Shown: positions 50,997 through 63,787 of the stretch, piece by piece | Position numbering within the stretch: position 1 is the stretch's first letter | Layout: each line of letters opens with the position of its first letter | Source of the DNA: Apostichopus japonicus | Lineage: Eukaryota; Echinodermata; Holothuroidea; Aspidochirotida; Stichopodidae | Direction of reading: 5' to 3' | Length of the DNA stretch: 64,000 bases | Assembly (NCBI RefSeq): GCF_037975245.1 | Contig: NC_092568.1 | Span: 39,076,631 to 39,140,630, forward strand | Notes under the pieces: model-generated | The model's input: only the letters and a program-made list of their open reading frames with translations | Databases searched by the model: none | What the model was told of the DNA's origin: nothing | Translations under genes and position numbers: made by a program

Positions 50997-53640
50997 TGGG
51001 TGACAAGTTTAATAGGCCATTTTTTATGTGTTATGTGATTCTGAAATAAATATGTCCTTGACATACACGAAGCCTGGATCCATCAGCAGATTGACCTATT
51101 TGGAATCTTCTGCAGCTGTTTGAGAGACTGCGTCATACGATATCTTGTGTTTGTTGACATATAAATATAATGGAGTTAATTTGCTTTGTTGATATCACAA
51201 CCTCTTTTATATTATCATCTTTTTATCAGAGTTCAACAAATAAATATGTTTTTATCTACTGCAGATGTCTTTTTTAGTGAAAAATAGAGTCGGTACCAGC
51301 CACTACTAGTTATTTAAACTGAATAGCTGCGTGCAGATTTTTGTATAAGATCAAACTTTTGTTACATACTTTATTTAGCAATTAACTTAATTTGAACCAA
51401 TTAAGTTTGCTATATAGGCACAGAAAACAACTAGGTTTGCTGTTTAAGGTTTATGTGTATCAGCTGAAACTGATATGGATTGTCTAGAATGATTCTTTAT
51501 CCACATTGGATTTTAAGCACATGTTCTGATTAGCTGGTGTCAACCAACAACAGAGTTAAACTTATGTCCAACGTGTACCTTTCGAAATCATACTACCTTA
51601 TGCGATGCTTCTAAATTGTGATCTGACTTATACTGCTGTTTTTTCATTGCAGTGATAACAGGGCTCTCAAGCCCAAATTGAACATAGTGCCCTGTCATAT
51701 ATCGTTAATATGAAGCTCTGCAAAACTTGACAAGCCGTATACAGTCTGTGATTGCAGATGATACAGTACTATGCGTTGATAACTACCAGCATGTACAAGT
51801 TTGTTAGTATTTATTTAAGAAGAGATACTTTGAAAGATATTTGTGAAGGTTTAAGTCAGCATGACTCATTCGAACACCTTAACTTGTGTTTTCTAAAATA
51901 TGTTTTGTTTCTGCAACAAGTGGAACCATATACTATATATATAGTCAGTTCCCTAGCGTGTCATCCTGTAAGCTCATCAGACATTCTTGCAGCTTGGGAG
52001 GCTCTCATGCAATCGCCATACTTTAATTCCAAGGTCTTTAAACGGACTGCAGATTACACACATTAGAATCGATATGGCAGCTTCCGATCTGTTGAAAAGT
52101 TGGAGTGCCCATTTGGTTACAGATATATGTATAAAATCCTTTTATATATTATATCCAAACAATCATTGATTGTTTGCTTTATCCCAACAAAGATTCATCA
52201 GGAAAAGGTATGCAATGGTTAAAGATTTCATATATCCTAAGCTATTTGTCACATTTATAAAACAAGACCGCAAACAGCCCATACAATTTGTATGTTTTGA
52301 AGAAAATTGTCAATTGTTGTAACACAGGGTTATTGTCACAGTAACAAGATATGGCTACTACATATTAAGGGTTGGACATTTCTATAGTTATCATTATATA
52401 TAGGGAAAGTTCTTCAAAATTCACAGGGAAGAAAAATACACTTAACTAACATAAATTAACCTGTGGTAAACAAAACCACTTACTAAATTTATAAAAATCA
52501 TGCAACCTCATAAAACTACAATTGTAACAACTTGAATTAAGACTTTCACTCTTAAAATTTAACTTTTTGTTGCATAATTCTGTCACAATAAAACTCAAAG
52601 TAGAAAATATTTGCTTTTTTAGCTGCATTTTCGTCCGGTAAACTATAAGCTTACGCGATGTTTAGAGACCATTGACACAATGACCATGCATATGCATGGA
52701 CTATATGGTTCTGATATACCTCACCATTTCTGCTCTGACGGGGCATAGTGGTACAGGCTTTAGCAGAAAGTGACATGAATGCCATATTAAACCAAACATT
52801 TACTATATAGTTTACCCAACACGATGTCTGTTTTCTAGTGTATGGGGCATAATTGGAGAGGGTTTTTCCTACAAGAAATTGATATCATGTTATTTTAAAA
52901 CTAAAGATAACTTACCCCACCATTTCTTTGTTCTGTTGAGGTATAAGGTTACAGTTTTATAGAGGATATGTCACATCATGCCATTTTGAAAACAGAGATA
53001 AATTTTTCTGTGTTTTATGTTGCTCCTTTGTGACCAGTACTTGAAAGAAGCTTTATAAACATTTGGTTTTCCACCCTTTTGGAAAAATAGTTTTGTTGTT
53101 GGGATTGTGAATAACTAAGAACTTTTGGATTTGTTGAAATCAGTCAAATACCTGGGTTGAGCTAATGCAATAGTATATCTGTATGTCAACTCTGCTCAAA
53201 ACTAAAAGAAAACACTTATCCATGTCAATTATAACAACTTGGCGCACGGAGCAAGTGAAATAGATTAACTTAATACTGGGAGTTTCCGTTTTCGTATAAT
53301 TTTTATTCAATTAACTTTTTTTGGCGGAATCAACCAGCAGTTCTCAAAAAACGTTATCACTTGGTAAACAACAGTAGATATATGATAAATGATAAAATAA
53401 AATAAAAAGAACTGGTTAGTGGTGAATACAATGGTTAGCTATACTGTTTTTCTAGGAATCTCAACTGGGCGCTCCCATTGGACGCCAAAATACACCAAAA
53501 CACAGCTGATGATTCAATTAAGTAAACTTTTGAAGTATCTTTTGAATGAAACAGGATACCTCTTGTTAAGGTTTAAGCCAAAGTTTAACAAACCTTTACT
53601 GAGATGTGTTGAATGGTATATATACTGAAAAGCAACATCT
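50997..53640. other. Spacer between carboxypeptidase copy 2 and gene 3
   Basis: AT-rich DNA in which I recognise no exon of the M14 family or any other gene. Short open frames (for example 51752-52066) lack codon character, splice context and recognisable motifs. Further decayed exons of copy 2 may be hidden here but could not be seen by eye. Confidence 0.45.
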
Positions 53641-53669
53641 GTTTGGTGCGACCAATAATATCTGTTATC

Positions 53670-53675
53670 AGATAA
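53670..53675 (+). promoter_or_regulatory. GATA-factor-type site, carboxypeptidase gene 3
   Basis: The string TTATCAGATAAC (53665-53676) contains AGATAA on the plus strand and an overlapping TTATC, i.e. GATAA on the minus strand. This is about 100 bp before the ATG at 53772, the same distance as in copies 1 and 2. Confidence 0.5.
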
Positions 53676-53771
53676 CAAAGTGTAAGTCACTGAGTAGATA
53701 CAATATATTAGAGAGGATTGTCTTAGACAACTTCACTCAGCTCTGAGAGACAAGAGGTATATCAGAACAAA

Positions 53772-56353
53772 ATGAAGTTTTCTGTGGCTGTGACCCTGCT
53801 CTTTGCTGCACTTTGTGCAGGCAAGAAAAGCTATGATGGGTGAGTATACGATACTGGCTTTTTTAACAAATGACCTCTAACCATTTCAAATAGACACCTT
53901 CGTTCTCTTTGCTTGTGGTCTGTGAACTGTTGATGTATAGTGTCTTTTCCTTGTTCCTTGTCAGTTCCTTGTTAGGCTTATTCAAGCAGAACACAAATCA
54001 ATTAACACTCTGTAATACTTATTTGCGACATATCAAGTCGTCCTTATGTTGCTGTTGACATTTCGATATATCAAACAAGTTTTTTTTTAGCTTTGTTTAA
54101 ATTAGTATAATCATCACAACAGAAAAGAAAAACTTTTGGTTTTAACCCTTCAAGAAAATGTGTCGCTTTGTTGCTGAAAATTTATAACATGAATATGGTA
54201 TGATATGAAACATCTTGCTGTATGTGCTAATATTCTCATAATTTTCAGCCTTTGTGTCATACAACAACTATCAATAGTCTACATTTTAAAAAAAACTGAG
54301 AAGCTGGAGTCAACATTCATGTTGGTTACAGAACTTACAATGTCTCAATGTTCTCTCTATAACATATCATTTTTTCTTTGTATTTAATTCTGGTAATCTA
54401 TTGTTTTGCTTTGCCTGAAATGTAAGTGGTTAAGAAAGCAACATATATATACATAAAATACGAATTAAATATCCAATATATGTTACATTAGCTGTTACAA
54501 AGTGAAATGATTTATCTGTCTAATATGGCAGTGGCATATGAGGTAAATCTATTTAAGCTGTATATATGTCCAATTCAATTATATCCATTGTTTTTGTACG
54601 TAGACATATATAATTTTGAACCAATTAGCTTGAATAAAATAATTGCGTTAAGTGATTCGGCCTTGCGAATTGGGCAAAACTTTGCAAGTTTAGTGTTTTC
54701 ATTTATTTATTTATGTATTCGTTTGTTGCTCATTAGTTTTTATCTTTATTTTGATGAAGTAAATATATATTTACCAAAAGAAAACGCCAGCTATGAGAAT
54801 CGGTTGGAAAACAATGTTTCCATTGTGTTAAAAATACCATGATTTAATTTTGGGCTCATGCTTTTTCTAAAATGTTGGCAGTAAGTTTTGTAGTTTGGTT
54901 ATTTAACAGCTTTTGGAGTTGATTTGGATTAATATATTGTGCCATCTCACAATGAAATCTGGTTAGAGTGTAGGAGATTAACTAAACCAGTCAGTGATTT
55001 AGTTTATTTAAAATAGTTATGCAACAGTTGAGAGTTTCCAACATTTCCAACTTCTTTTCAATTAAATTTGCCAAATACTACCGTAAAATTGTTGGGGTTT
55101 AATCATATTCATTGATTTAGCTCACTCTTTTGTTGTCACTGGATGGGTGAAACAAATGTAAACCTTAACTTAGCATGTGACTTAAGCATGAATAATAGTA
55201 ACCTTAGAGTTACGTTGGTAGGTATGGAAAAATAACTACAACTTAAAATTCAAAATGTACTTCTAAAATTGAGAATTTAGTTTAGTTCTTTCAAGTTTTT
55301 TTTAAGACTCAGTGAAATGCTATTGTCATTCTTTCTTTATAAACTCACTTTGAGGTGGAATAGTTATTGCCTAAAACTGGATGCAACGTATGTCAGCAGA
55401 TACAGACGTAACAGACAAAACATACATGTCACTTTAATGTTCATTCTTATTACAGATATTCTGTGTATCGCATTACCCCAAGGACTGAACGTGCAGGCAA
55501 TTTTATTCAGGAATTGTCAGAGAATGTAAACTTTGGTCAGTCTGTAAGTAATTTCCATTAGTTGCTTATAAATGTATTACCCCCTTTAGTTGCCAAATAA
55601 TGTTACTTATTAATTGGTATTTAATAAACGTTACACCTATGGTTGGAGTTGGAGTTTGCATATAGTGATGCACCACTATTTCAAATCTGACTGGATCTTT
55701 AAATTAAGTATAAACAATTTGAGGAAGCCCTCTTTATTCATTTGGGCCCCAACAATAGCAACGAAAACAAGTCTCTCACAACTACTTTTTCACCATACAG
55801 TACTTGCTCTTCTCCTGAGATTGACCCTGCTTTCTCAATTTGATACACTTTTCGTATTTATTAAAGTTTTCTAACTTTCTCTATCAAAACTTGCATTCAC
55901 CCCAAATGATATTGTAGTAGCCTAATGTCGTTATTAAAGCATGATACCTTTTGTGCTGAAACGGTGTTTCAAGCTTATAGAGCTACTGTACCAATATATT
56001 ATCATGCTAAAAGACATTGTGCATGTCCTGTTGGGGGCCGAGTATTTTTAGAAGAAACGTATCACAACACACAATTATCACACCTGGAGAAGTTGGTTAA
56101 AATGAAACAGAGGGATACCTTTGTATAGAGCGAAAAGAAACTTCCTTGACATTTGATGAATATGAACTTGGTCACTCTCTTTCAGGAATCTGATTAGAAT
56201 CTGTTGCAGCTGTTTCAAGTAACTATATGTTGATTTACCATATCTGTAATTGTGTTTGTCGCATGATTATTAATTAATCAAACAGCGGCACAATTAACTT
56301 GCAACATCACTGTCTCTCAAGAATCTAATTAGAATATGTTGCAGCTGTTTCAA

Positions 56354-56401
<48 letters not shown>

Positions 56402-56405
56402 ATAC

Positions 56406-56460
<55 letters not shown>

Positions 56461-59400
56461 TATATATATGTTCATAAATATATGTTTATATATATGTTTG
56501 TATATATGTATAATATATATATATGTATATGTTTATAAATATATTTATATATATATGTATATATATGTAGAAATATACATATATATATATGTTTATATAT
56601 ATGTTTATAAATATATGTTTATATATATGTTTGTATATATGTATATATATATGTATATGTTTATAAATATATTTATATATATATATATGTATATATGTAG
56701 AAATATACATATATATATATTTCTTTTATTATTATTATTATTATTGTCATCTTTAATGAGGATAGTCCTGCTCAGTGCAGAAGCACTGCTTTCCAGAGGA
56801 GCCCACAAAAGAAATATTACAAAAAAGTTTGGTTTCGTGCCCAGGTTCTTTCCTGGGCGACTTTTTCTTATAAAGTACCTTTATACTTTGAACATTTGTT
56901 ATGATTGGATCATTTTGGGATAAAGGAAATTCAATTTCTTTTACTGTATAAATTTACAGCTTGACTTTTGGCATGAATCCCGTAACCTTGGTGACCCCAC
57001 TGACGTGATGGTACCACCCAGGTACAAAGCCCTCGTTGAGGATTTTCTCCGCAGAAGACACATGGAATTTTCTCTTTTGGTAAGAGCTGCATCAAGTGGA
57101 TGTAATGAAGTAGGCCTACACTCAAAGAAAACTGGTTGGCAAGGCTACGTCCCCGTACTGCAAAAGAGATTATTTTCTTGACAATTTCTATTAACTTCTT
57201 CATCAGGCTATACATTCCGATAAGGGAGACACACTGTCCAAAGTATCCCATGTGAAAATGAAAATTCCATGTCAGATTGATCCACTCCCTTGCTGTACTG
57301 TTTGCTTTGCATTATGATTCAACAGAATCATATATGTGCAAGAGCATGTATCCATGCCTTCTTCTATATGGCATCAGCATATCTTAATATTTACAATCAT
57401 GAAAACATATGAAATTGACTAAAATAGGCAATTTTTCAAAATTGGGATTTAACATAGGCTGCTAGACCAATGAAGCCTCCCCCTCCAATTATCCCTCTTC
57501 CCCATGGCACCAGCACATGCTAATTGTTGCCAGAGATTGGAAAGAATTTCTAAAAAAAAAACATCTAAAGTCAAATGACACTTATCGTTTTAAAATTCTT
57601 ATTGTTGTTATTATTGTGTTCAGCAATAAAAACGCTTGGCAGCTTCCTTTGACTTACCACAACTACACAAGTCTTGTAAAGCTACTTAATGTTGTTTCAC
57701 CAGTTTAAGATTTTACATGTGAGGTTTACAGATCCAACCGCCAGACGACATATAAACCCCGAGTCTCACATATTAAACCTGTGAAAGTTAACAGCTCTAT
57801 GTATAATTAAAAATGTCCCCTATGTGCCCCTGTAGTAATAGATAAACGTTATATCTGCCAACTACTTACCAGGGACAGTAGGCCAACTGTACTCCTATAA
57901 AATATCAATTTAATAGCAGTGACTTCTCCCAAGAAGAAATGAAATATTCATGTATCACACAAATGTGTCAAATAAATCAAGTTCTTTCCTATTTCATTCA
58001 ATATTTACACACAAAAATTTCCTTTCCAGGTTGAAAATGTTGAAGATGTGATATATCCACAAGCTGGTGGTTGTGGTACCGATAGTACAGATCCAGCTTT
58101 CTACAATTGTTACCATACCATGGATGAGGTAAATTTGTCATAATGCCACAAACTGTATTATATCATTTGACATAGATTTCCAGTTTCTTTTATAACAAAT
58201 ATACATGATTTAAATCATCAGGTTTTAGGGGGTCTGCTGCGTATTGTGATCTTTAGTCATGACAAAACAAATTGACTGGTTTTTAAGTCAAATTGTTCAA
58301 GTAAGTTGAAGTGTTTTGCTGCATTGCCATTTTTCAGTGTCAAAAGTTGCTGGAAAGATTTTAAAATCTGAAAATTAATTTTAATTTTTAAATTAATTTT
58401 GTTAAGTGGTAAAAGTTTGATTACATTTCTGTAGTTTTCAAATAAAAATGGTGTGTAATTTCTATCCAATATGTGTTGTTGGAATAGTTTCTTAATATTT
58501 CATATTTCTTGCAGATTAACGTTAGTAATATTATTAGTATCAACTCGTCTGTCAGCAATCAATCATTACAATATGTAGGGCTGTAGTGCCGTCTTTATTT
58601 CTTACATAATATTTTTTTTTAACAATTCCAGCTATCTAGAGGTTCCGCAGGCTAAGGAAAGTTACTATCTGTTCCATAGTTTGTTACAGATAGACATATC
58701 ATTTATCATGTCTCTGCCACATATTGTAACATAATTAGCTGCCTATCTACTGTTGAATAATTTGTATGAAGATGGTTGCCATGTATTAATTTCTCTCAAG
58801 TGGTTTTTTTTCTATCATATTTATATTAATTTTATATACTACATAATTAATAGACAGTATTTTAAGTTAAGTTGTAACTTTTCTAGTTTTTTTTTTGTCA
58901 ATTTTAGTATGCTTATTACTGCAGTGTTTATGTTACTGCGATCATCATGGTCCCATCTTAGTTCTGCTTGATGTGTGTTTCCTACAGACGGATTTCAATA
59001 TTGTGGTCATGCAATTGTGGTGTATATTCAATTACAGATCGAATCTTGGATGGATGGAATAGTTGCCAGCTATCCTGGAATAGCTTCTAAGGAAGCCGTC
59101 TCAGCAACGTTTGAAGGCAGGACAGTCAGTGCTATCAAGGTATGAGGGAATCATTTGGTATAAATGCCTAAATATATGATGCTTACATAAAAGTATAGTT
59201 TCATCTGAATGTTATTATGGCTGCAGAGGGTGTATTAAACTCTACGAGCATATTCAATGAGAATTCATGTTACACCTCTATCATATGTATGTGACCCAAT
59301 CTCAGTATCTCTTTTTCTTAATTCAAGGCTCCCTTATGACTGGTATATATAATATCGTTAACTGTGAATGACTGTTTCTCGTTAGTACATGTTATAGACT

Positions 59401-61691
59401 TTTTTTAGCTGGAGGTATATACACTATAGTAGAATTCTAGCTAGGGTTGGAGAGGGGCTGAGTATCTATAGGGGAGGGTTAATTCTTGCTTTATTTGGAG
59501 TTCATTCAAACATGTACTTCCCTTCATGATGCCAAGTACATTACTGAGGCAATTGCGAATGAGACCAAATCTAGGTGCTGGTTTTATTTCCAGCAAGTAT
59601 GTTTACTTTGGTACTACAACCTTAATACAGTAATAGAATAATTTACTTGACTTACTACTGATCAATCTGCTCAATCCTGCAGATCAATTTGTTGTTGTTT
59701 TAAAGGCATTGAAGACCGGCCCCAAACCGCGTGCGGCCATCTGAAAAAGTTAACTTTACGTTGCTTGCAAGTGACGTTTTGTTCGTGTCGCTACAAAATG
59801 CAGACAGTTACGAAACGTGATACCTTGTTATCTTTAGCTGGACCTGAGATGTCCATCGCTGTATAGTTTATACACTGTGCTATGAGTATTGACCGCAGCT
59901 GTATGTACTGACTGTACACTAGTGTCTAATAATCGACAATAGCAAGTTGTGTGTATATTTTCGGGGATCGATGGTTGTGTCTGTTACACCTCATTCGAAA
60001 GTAGGTCAAATTACCGGCATTAGACGTTTCTTTTTGCGAAGTCTTCACACCCTTTAACTTTATGATTATGTTATAGGCCTTACAAGCTTGACGTCACATC
60101 AACTTTGACTGTTGCATATATGTCTGACTTTTGTCTTCTCATGTATGTAATGAATCTCTCTGACCGTGATACACCGAAGCAATATGCGACAGGCGTAACA
60201 CCATGTGACGAGTGATAACACCGTGGGACCGATGCTACATTATGTGACAGGTACTACATTGTGCGACAGGTGTAACCTACACCATGTGACAGGGTAACAC
60301 CAAGCATAGACCTGTGTCATTTGAAAGTATGCAAACTAAAAGAAAATACTATTTTGTTCTCATAGATCTCTGGTCCAAATGCTAACAGACCTGCTGTTAT
60401 ATTCCAAGGCGGTATCCATGCCAGGGAGTGGATTTCACCTGCTACTATGATGAACATTGCTAAAATGGTATAAATTAAACCTCCTAAACATATGGCCCTA
60501 CAATTATGTATTGTTGATGTTTTTGTATACCCATACCTATACATGGTATCGGTACAATTGTTAACCTCTACATACTTGATAAAAAAATATCATATCTCAT
60601 TGTATACCGTATAGGCTAGCCTGAGCCTAAGGGGGAAGGGGAGGGCGGGTGTGCAATTTTCAGGAAAGTGGAACTCAATTTCGTAGAGAAGTCTTCAGTC
60701 CCATATTGTTACATATACCTGCAGAGTGATGCAATTATGATTGAAGAAATAATCTGATCTCATCTTCATCTTCTTTCAGCTTTTGGATGACCATGGAGTC
60801 GATACAGAAGTAACTGCAATTATTGAACACTATGATATCTACATTATACCTGTCCTGAACCAAGATGGCTACGCTTACACCTGGACTGATGTAAGAATCG
60901 ATGACATTAATCTTTGGAATATTTGACGTTTCTGTTCTTTGGCCCTGATTAATTCATACATCCTGGTTGCTGGTGGAGTTATGGGTGTGGGCAAAAGAGG
61001 ATGATGTTGGCAGAAATAGTGTTTGAATGAAGGGATTAGATAATATGATAGCTGATAACAATACTGTTCAAAAGTGTTCAAACGGGTAAACTTGCATGCC
61101 ATTTCAACTGAACATGATTATATTTTGCAGATTTCATCTAATCATTTTCGATCTTTAAATTAGTACTTGAGACCTGCCTTTATGCCACAATGTGGTTTAT
61201 ACTATAATTCAGTAATAAGTACTACTGTTTGAATTATGCATAACAAGTCATTTTGTCGTACTTTACTGTCAAAAAGTACCAAAAAGAAGACGTAGACACA
61301 TATTACAATAATATTGTCTAAAATCAGAATTGTTTATGAACCATTACAGGCTTTTTTGGGTGTGTATCTCTACAGACAGCAAGGGAGAATTATGTCCCCA
61401 CCCCCACCCCCTCTCATACTCTCTATCCCCAAATAACTTAATCCCATGTAATCCTGCATTTGAACAAGAATTATGTCAAGTTGCATCTAAGCTTTATTTG
61501 ATATCTTTCAGTAATGGAATTTGGACTCTATTCACCTCGTCGTTCAGTCTAAATTTCCTTAAAAATAAATGACCACAGTCCTTTGTTTTTTCCTGGACAG
61601 GACCGTATGTGGCGCAAGAATCGCCGTACACCTTCCAGTGGTCGTTGCTACGGTGTAGACTTGAACAGGAACTGGGATGTTGATTTTGGTG
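53772..61691 (+). CDS. Procarboxypeptidase A/B-type metallocarboxypeptidase (M14A), gene 3, exons 1-8; 3' part beyond window
   Basis: Paralogue of gene 1 with identical intron positions and phases. Exons seen: 53772-53839, 55456-55543, 56960-57079, 58030-58128, 59038-59139, 60366-60467, 60780-60890, 61601-61691 (260 codons plus one base). It encodes a signal peptide ([17 protein letters not shown]), the activation peptide ([37 protein letters not shown]) and the first half of the catalytic domain. Motifs present are HAREW (H177, E180), WRKNR and [11 protein letters not shown]. Exon 4 is one codon longer than in gene 1, with extra Gly (AGGCGT). Exons carrying the third zinc ligand, Tyr248, residue 255 and the general base Glu should lie past position 64000, so specificity cannot be read. 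The splice after exon 8 (GTGAGT at 61692) opens an intron loaded with transposons. Likely a secreted digestive enzyme precursor. Confidence 0.92.
56356..56725. repeat. (TA)n microsatellite with a duplicated ~128-bp AT unit
   Basis: Two long TA runs (about 56356-56398 and 56411-56457) are followed by two near-identical AT-rich blocks (about 56460-56590 and 56590-56718), each with ATATATGTTTATAAATATAT and ATATGTAGAAATATACAT. A short (ATT)n run ends it at about 56747. It lies in intron 2 of gene 3. The long open frames through it are artefacts of simple sequence. Confidence 0.92.
56748..56890. repeat. Possible dispersed-repeat fragment downstream of the microsatellite
   Basis: The GC-richer stretch (GTCATCTTTAATGAGGATAG, GCTTTCCAGAGGAGCCCAC, TTTCCTGGGCGACTTTTTC) stands out from the AT-rich intron and directly follows the (ATT)n tail, as retroposon fragments often do. 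Family not recognised. Confidence 0.3.
59700..60057. mobile_element. TTAA-flanked MITE, complete (~358 bp with target sites)
   Basis: It begins TTAAAGGCATTGAAGACC and ends in the reverse complement of TTAAAGGGTGTGAAGAC, so both ends share TTAAAGG and TGAAGAC. No coding capacity. A second, inverted copy begins at 63837. It lies in intron 5 of carboxypeptidase gene 3. TTAA duplication with short TIRs points to the Kolobok or piggyBac type. Confidence 0.87.
60180..60305. repeat. Degenerate tandem repeat (CATGTGACAGGTGTAACAC-like)
   Basis: About five units of roughly 22-28 bp occur: GCGACAGGCGTAACACCATG, TGACGAGTGATAACACCGTG, GGACCGATGCTACATTATG, TGACAGGTACTACATTGTG, CGACAGGTGTAACC, and CATGTGACAGGGTAACACC. 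It lies in intron 5 of gene 3. Confidence 0.7.
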
Positions 61692-61958
61692 GTGAGTTAA
61701 CTTTCACATTTGAAACCTAGAATTCCTTAGCAGATGCTCCAAAAGTGTGACGATGAAGGTTTTGGTAAAAATGTTTTTTTTAATTGGAACTTATAATATA
61801 TATATATATATAAACAGATGTACAAAAGAGAATGCAGAACAAATCAATTCTTCAATCTTTCTACAGCTACGAATTTTAACTTAAATGTGGTTAGCTACCG
61901 TACGTATAAGCTTTTGCATTTAAATGCTGATAGCTATAACTAAACTTGGCAGCTTGAC

Positions 61959-63674
61959 CAGTGGCGTCGCCAAGGGGGGGGGGGGGGGCCAGGGGGGCAC
62001 GTGCCCCCTGGAAAACCTAGTGCCCCCCCCCCAAGTGCCCCCCATCTGAGATTTGGGTTGGTAAAAAAATGTATATATATTTTGTTATATTCAACTCCCA
62101 TCATCTGAGTTGGTTTTTCATAAGGACAAAGAAGCACAGTAATTCGTATTTTCTTCAAATGAGCTGCGAAAAAATGAACAAGTTTATCCTTGAACGTCGG
62201 GTATCGAAGTCGTAACCCGCGCCATCACAACAGGTGTCGATATTATCATTGAATGTGTCAGTGCTCACGCCATACCAGCGGATATACAAGTCCGCTTCGC
62301 GAGCTACATGACTGTGAGAAGGGAGGGTACTGCAATATGTTGCCTTGGTCTGAGGTTGACAGGTTACGAGCTGACGAAATGTGAGAATGTGAGGGTCCGC
62401 AGGCACCATACTTGCCTATATTTGTGGACCCATATATTAACCCTGTTGTGTAGGGGTGCAGAGGTCATTTTAGGTCAGATGCTTGTAGGAACAAATGGCG
62501 AATGTTCACACCTGCATACTGAGCCATACTCGATGTGTGATCAAACTTTGGATTGCATGGTGAGATCCCTGATAGGAGCCAATAACGATGCTGGAACCTG
62601 TTACATCTTAATAGATAATGGGCGAAAACGAGAAGGACAAGAAAGGAGTCGGGGTCATGCACACATTAATTCAACAAATGTAGGTTCTATTGATAGGGTT
62701 AGGCATAATATCGACAGCATGTGGTTCATATCCTCTGCAAAATTCTACGCCTTGTTAAAATCATTACCTCAAAAATAGCAATTTCTGGAGATATCTTCAG
62801 ATCGAATTTAGCATCAAATGTGGCAGCATTTTGCATCTAGCCCATCCTCCGTATGCGAAAATTTTACAAAGGGGAGGGGGCAGTGGCGGCGGAACCGGGG
62901 GGGGGGGCTTGGGGGCTCAGCCCCCCAATAAAAAAGTTGAGGGGCAAATGCATGATATGCCCCCCAATATTTACCAAGGCTCCGAAACGTGCATCTGCCC
63001 ATTTTTCAATGCATACTTGTCGATCTGTCCGATGCACACGTATACTATATAGGTGTAATAATTTTAGTAAATGCTGGGGGACCCTCGGCCTGTCCCCTGG
63101 CTATAGACCATATTGTCACCCCAACCGCGTCTTCACGCCCCGTGAAAAGTGGAAGCAGTGAGTGTGAGTACCGGTAAGCGCAACATCTTAGGCCAATGAC
63201 TTGCTTCATTTCAGCCAGTTCTCCAACATCCCCTTACTACACTCAAAACCGTCTTTGCGAGTCCACTACGAGTAATAGCTACTCTCTTAAAACACCATCG
63301 AATATACAAATTACAATGTTTTTACAGACTTTTACGTGCAATCTGAGAAATTGCAGGCTTGAGACCCATATTTTAGGGCTAGGTATTCGCAGCATAAAAC
63401 ACTCGGGAAGTGCCGTTTCCGGCCATCTGGGGGTTTGAAAAACCCAAAATTTTCTTGTACGCTCCGCGCCAACCGATGGTGGTGCTCCGCTTAGATAGTC
63501 TCTACACATTAGCCCCCCCCCCCCAATAATTTTCCCATTCCGCCGCGCCTGGAGGGCCACCCCCTCCCCTTAGACTCCTCCCCAGGACGTTGATCCGTAT
63601 CCACCTAGGTGCCCCCCATCAAATGCTGGTGCCCCCCTGTGCCCCCCAGACTGAAAAGTCTGGTGACGCCACTG
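61959..63674. mobile_element. hAT-type non-autonomous DNA transposon with 8-bp target duplication
   Basis: The left end is CAGTGGCGTCGCCAAGG. The right end, reverse-complemented, is CAGTGGCGTCACCAGAC (13 of the first 14 bases match). The flanks carry a perfect 8-bp direct repeat AGCTTGAC (61951-61958 and 63675-63682), the hAT signature length. Subterminal sequence is rich in GTGCCCCCC/GGGGGGCAC blocks. An open frame at 62308-62778 (156 codons) shows no motif I recognise and is probably not a gene. It lies in intron 8 of carboxypeptidase gene 3. Confidence 0.87.
62881..63551. mobile_element. Second element nested inside the hAT-type element
   Basis: It starts CAGTGGCGGCGGAACCGG and ends in the reverse complement of CAGGCGCGGCGGAATGGG. 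Long G tracts and a GGGGGCTCAGCCCCCC palindrome sit at the left end, and a C tract at the right. The block at 63416-63505 is shared with the element at 18072-18906. Target duplication is not clear (GGAGGGGG versus GAGGGCCA). Confidence 0.6.
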
Positions 63675-63787
63675 AGCTTGACACTAGCTACAAGCTGACC
63701 GACGTCAGGCTCTTACATTCATATTTAACGTCCATGATTATGAATTGTTAATTGTCAACAACTCTATAACTGGACGACATAACAATA

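Noticed and set aside
51752..52066. 104-codon ORF as a hidden carboxypeptidase exon
   Set aside because: No M14 motif in any frame; composition like surrounding non-coding DNA.
54507..54842. 111-codon hydrophobic ORF in intron 1 of gene 3
   Set aside because: AT-rich chance ORF with no start context, splice signals or family resemblance.
56336..56923. 195-codon plus-strand ORF rich in Tyr/Ile
   Set aside because: Most of it is translated (TA)n and ATATGT-type simple sequence inside a carboxypeptidase intron.
62308..62778. 156-codon plus-strand ORF inside the hAT-type element
   Set aside because: No recognisable transposase or other motif, and no sign of splicing or codon bias; listed only as part of the element.
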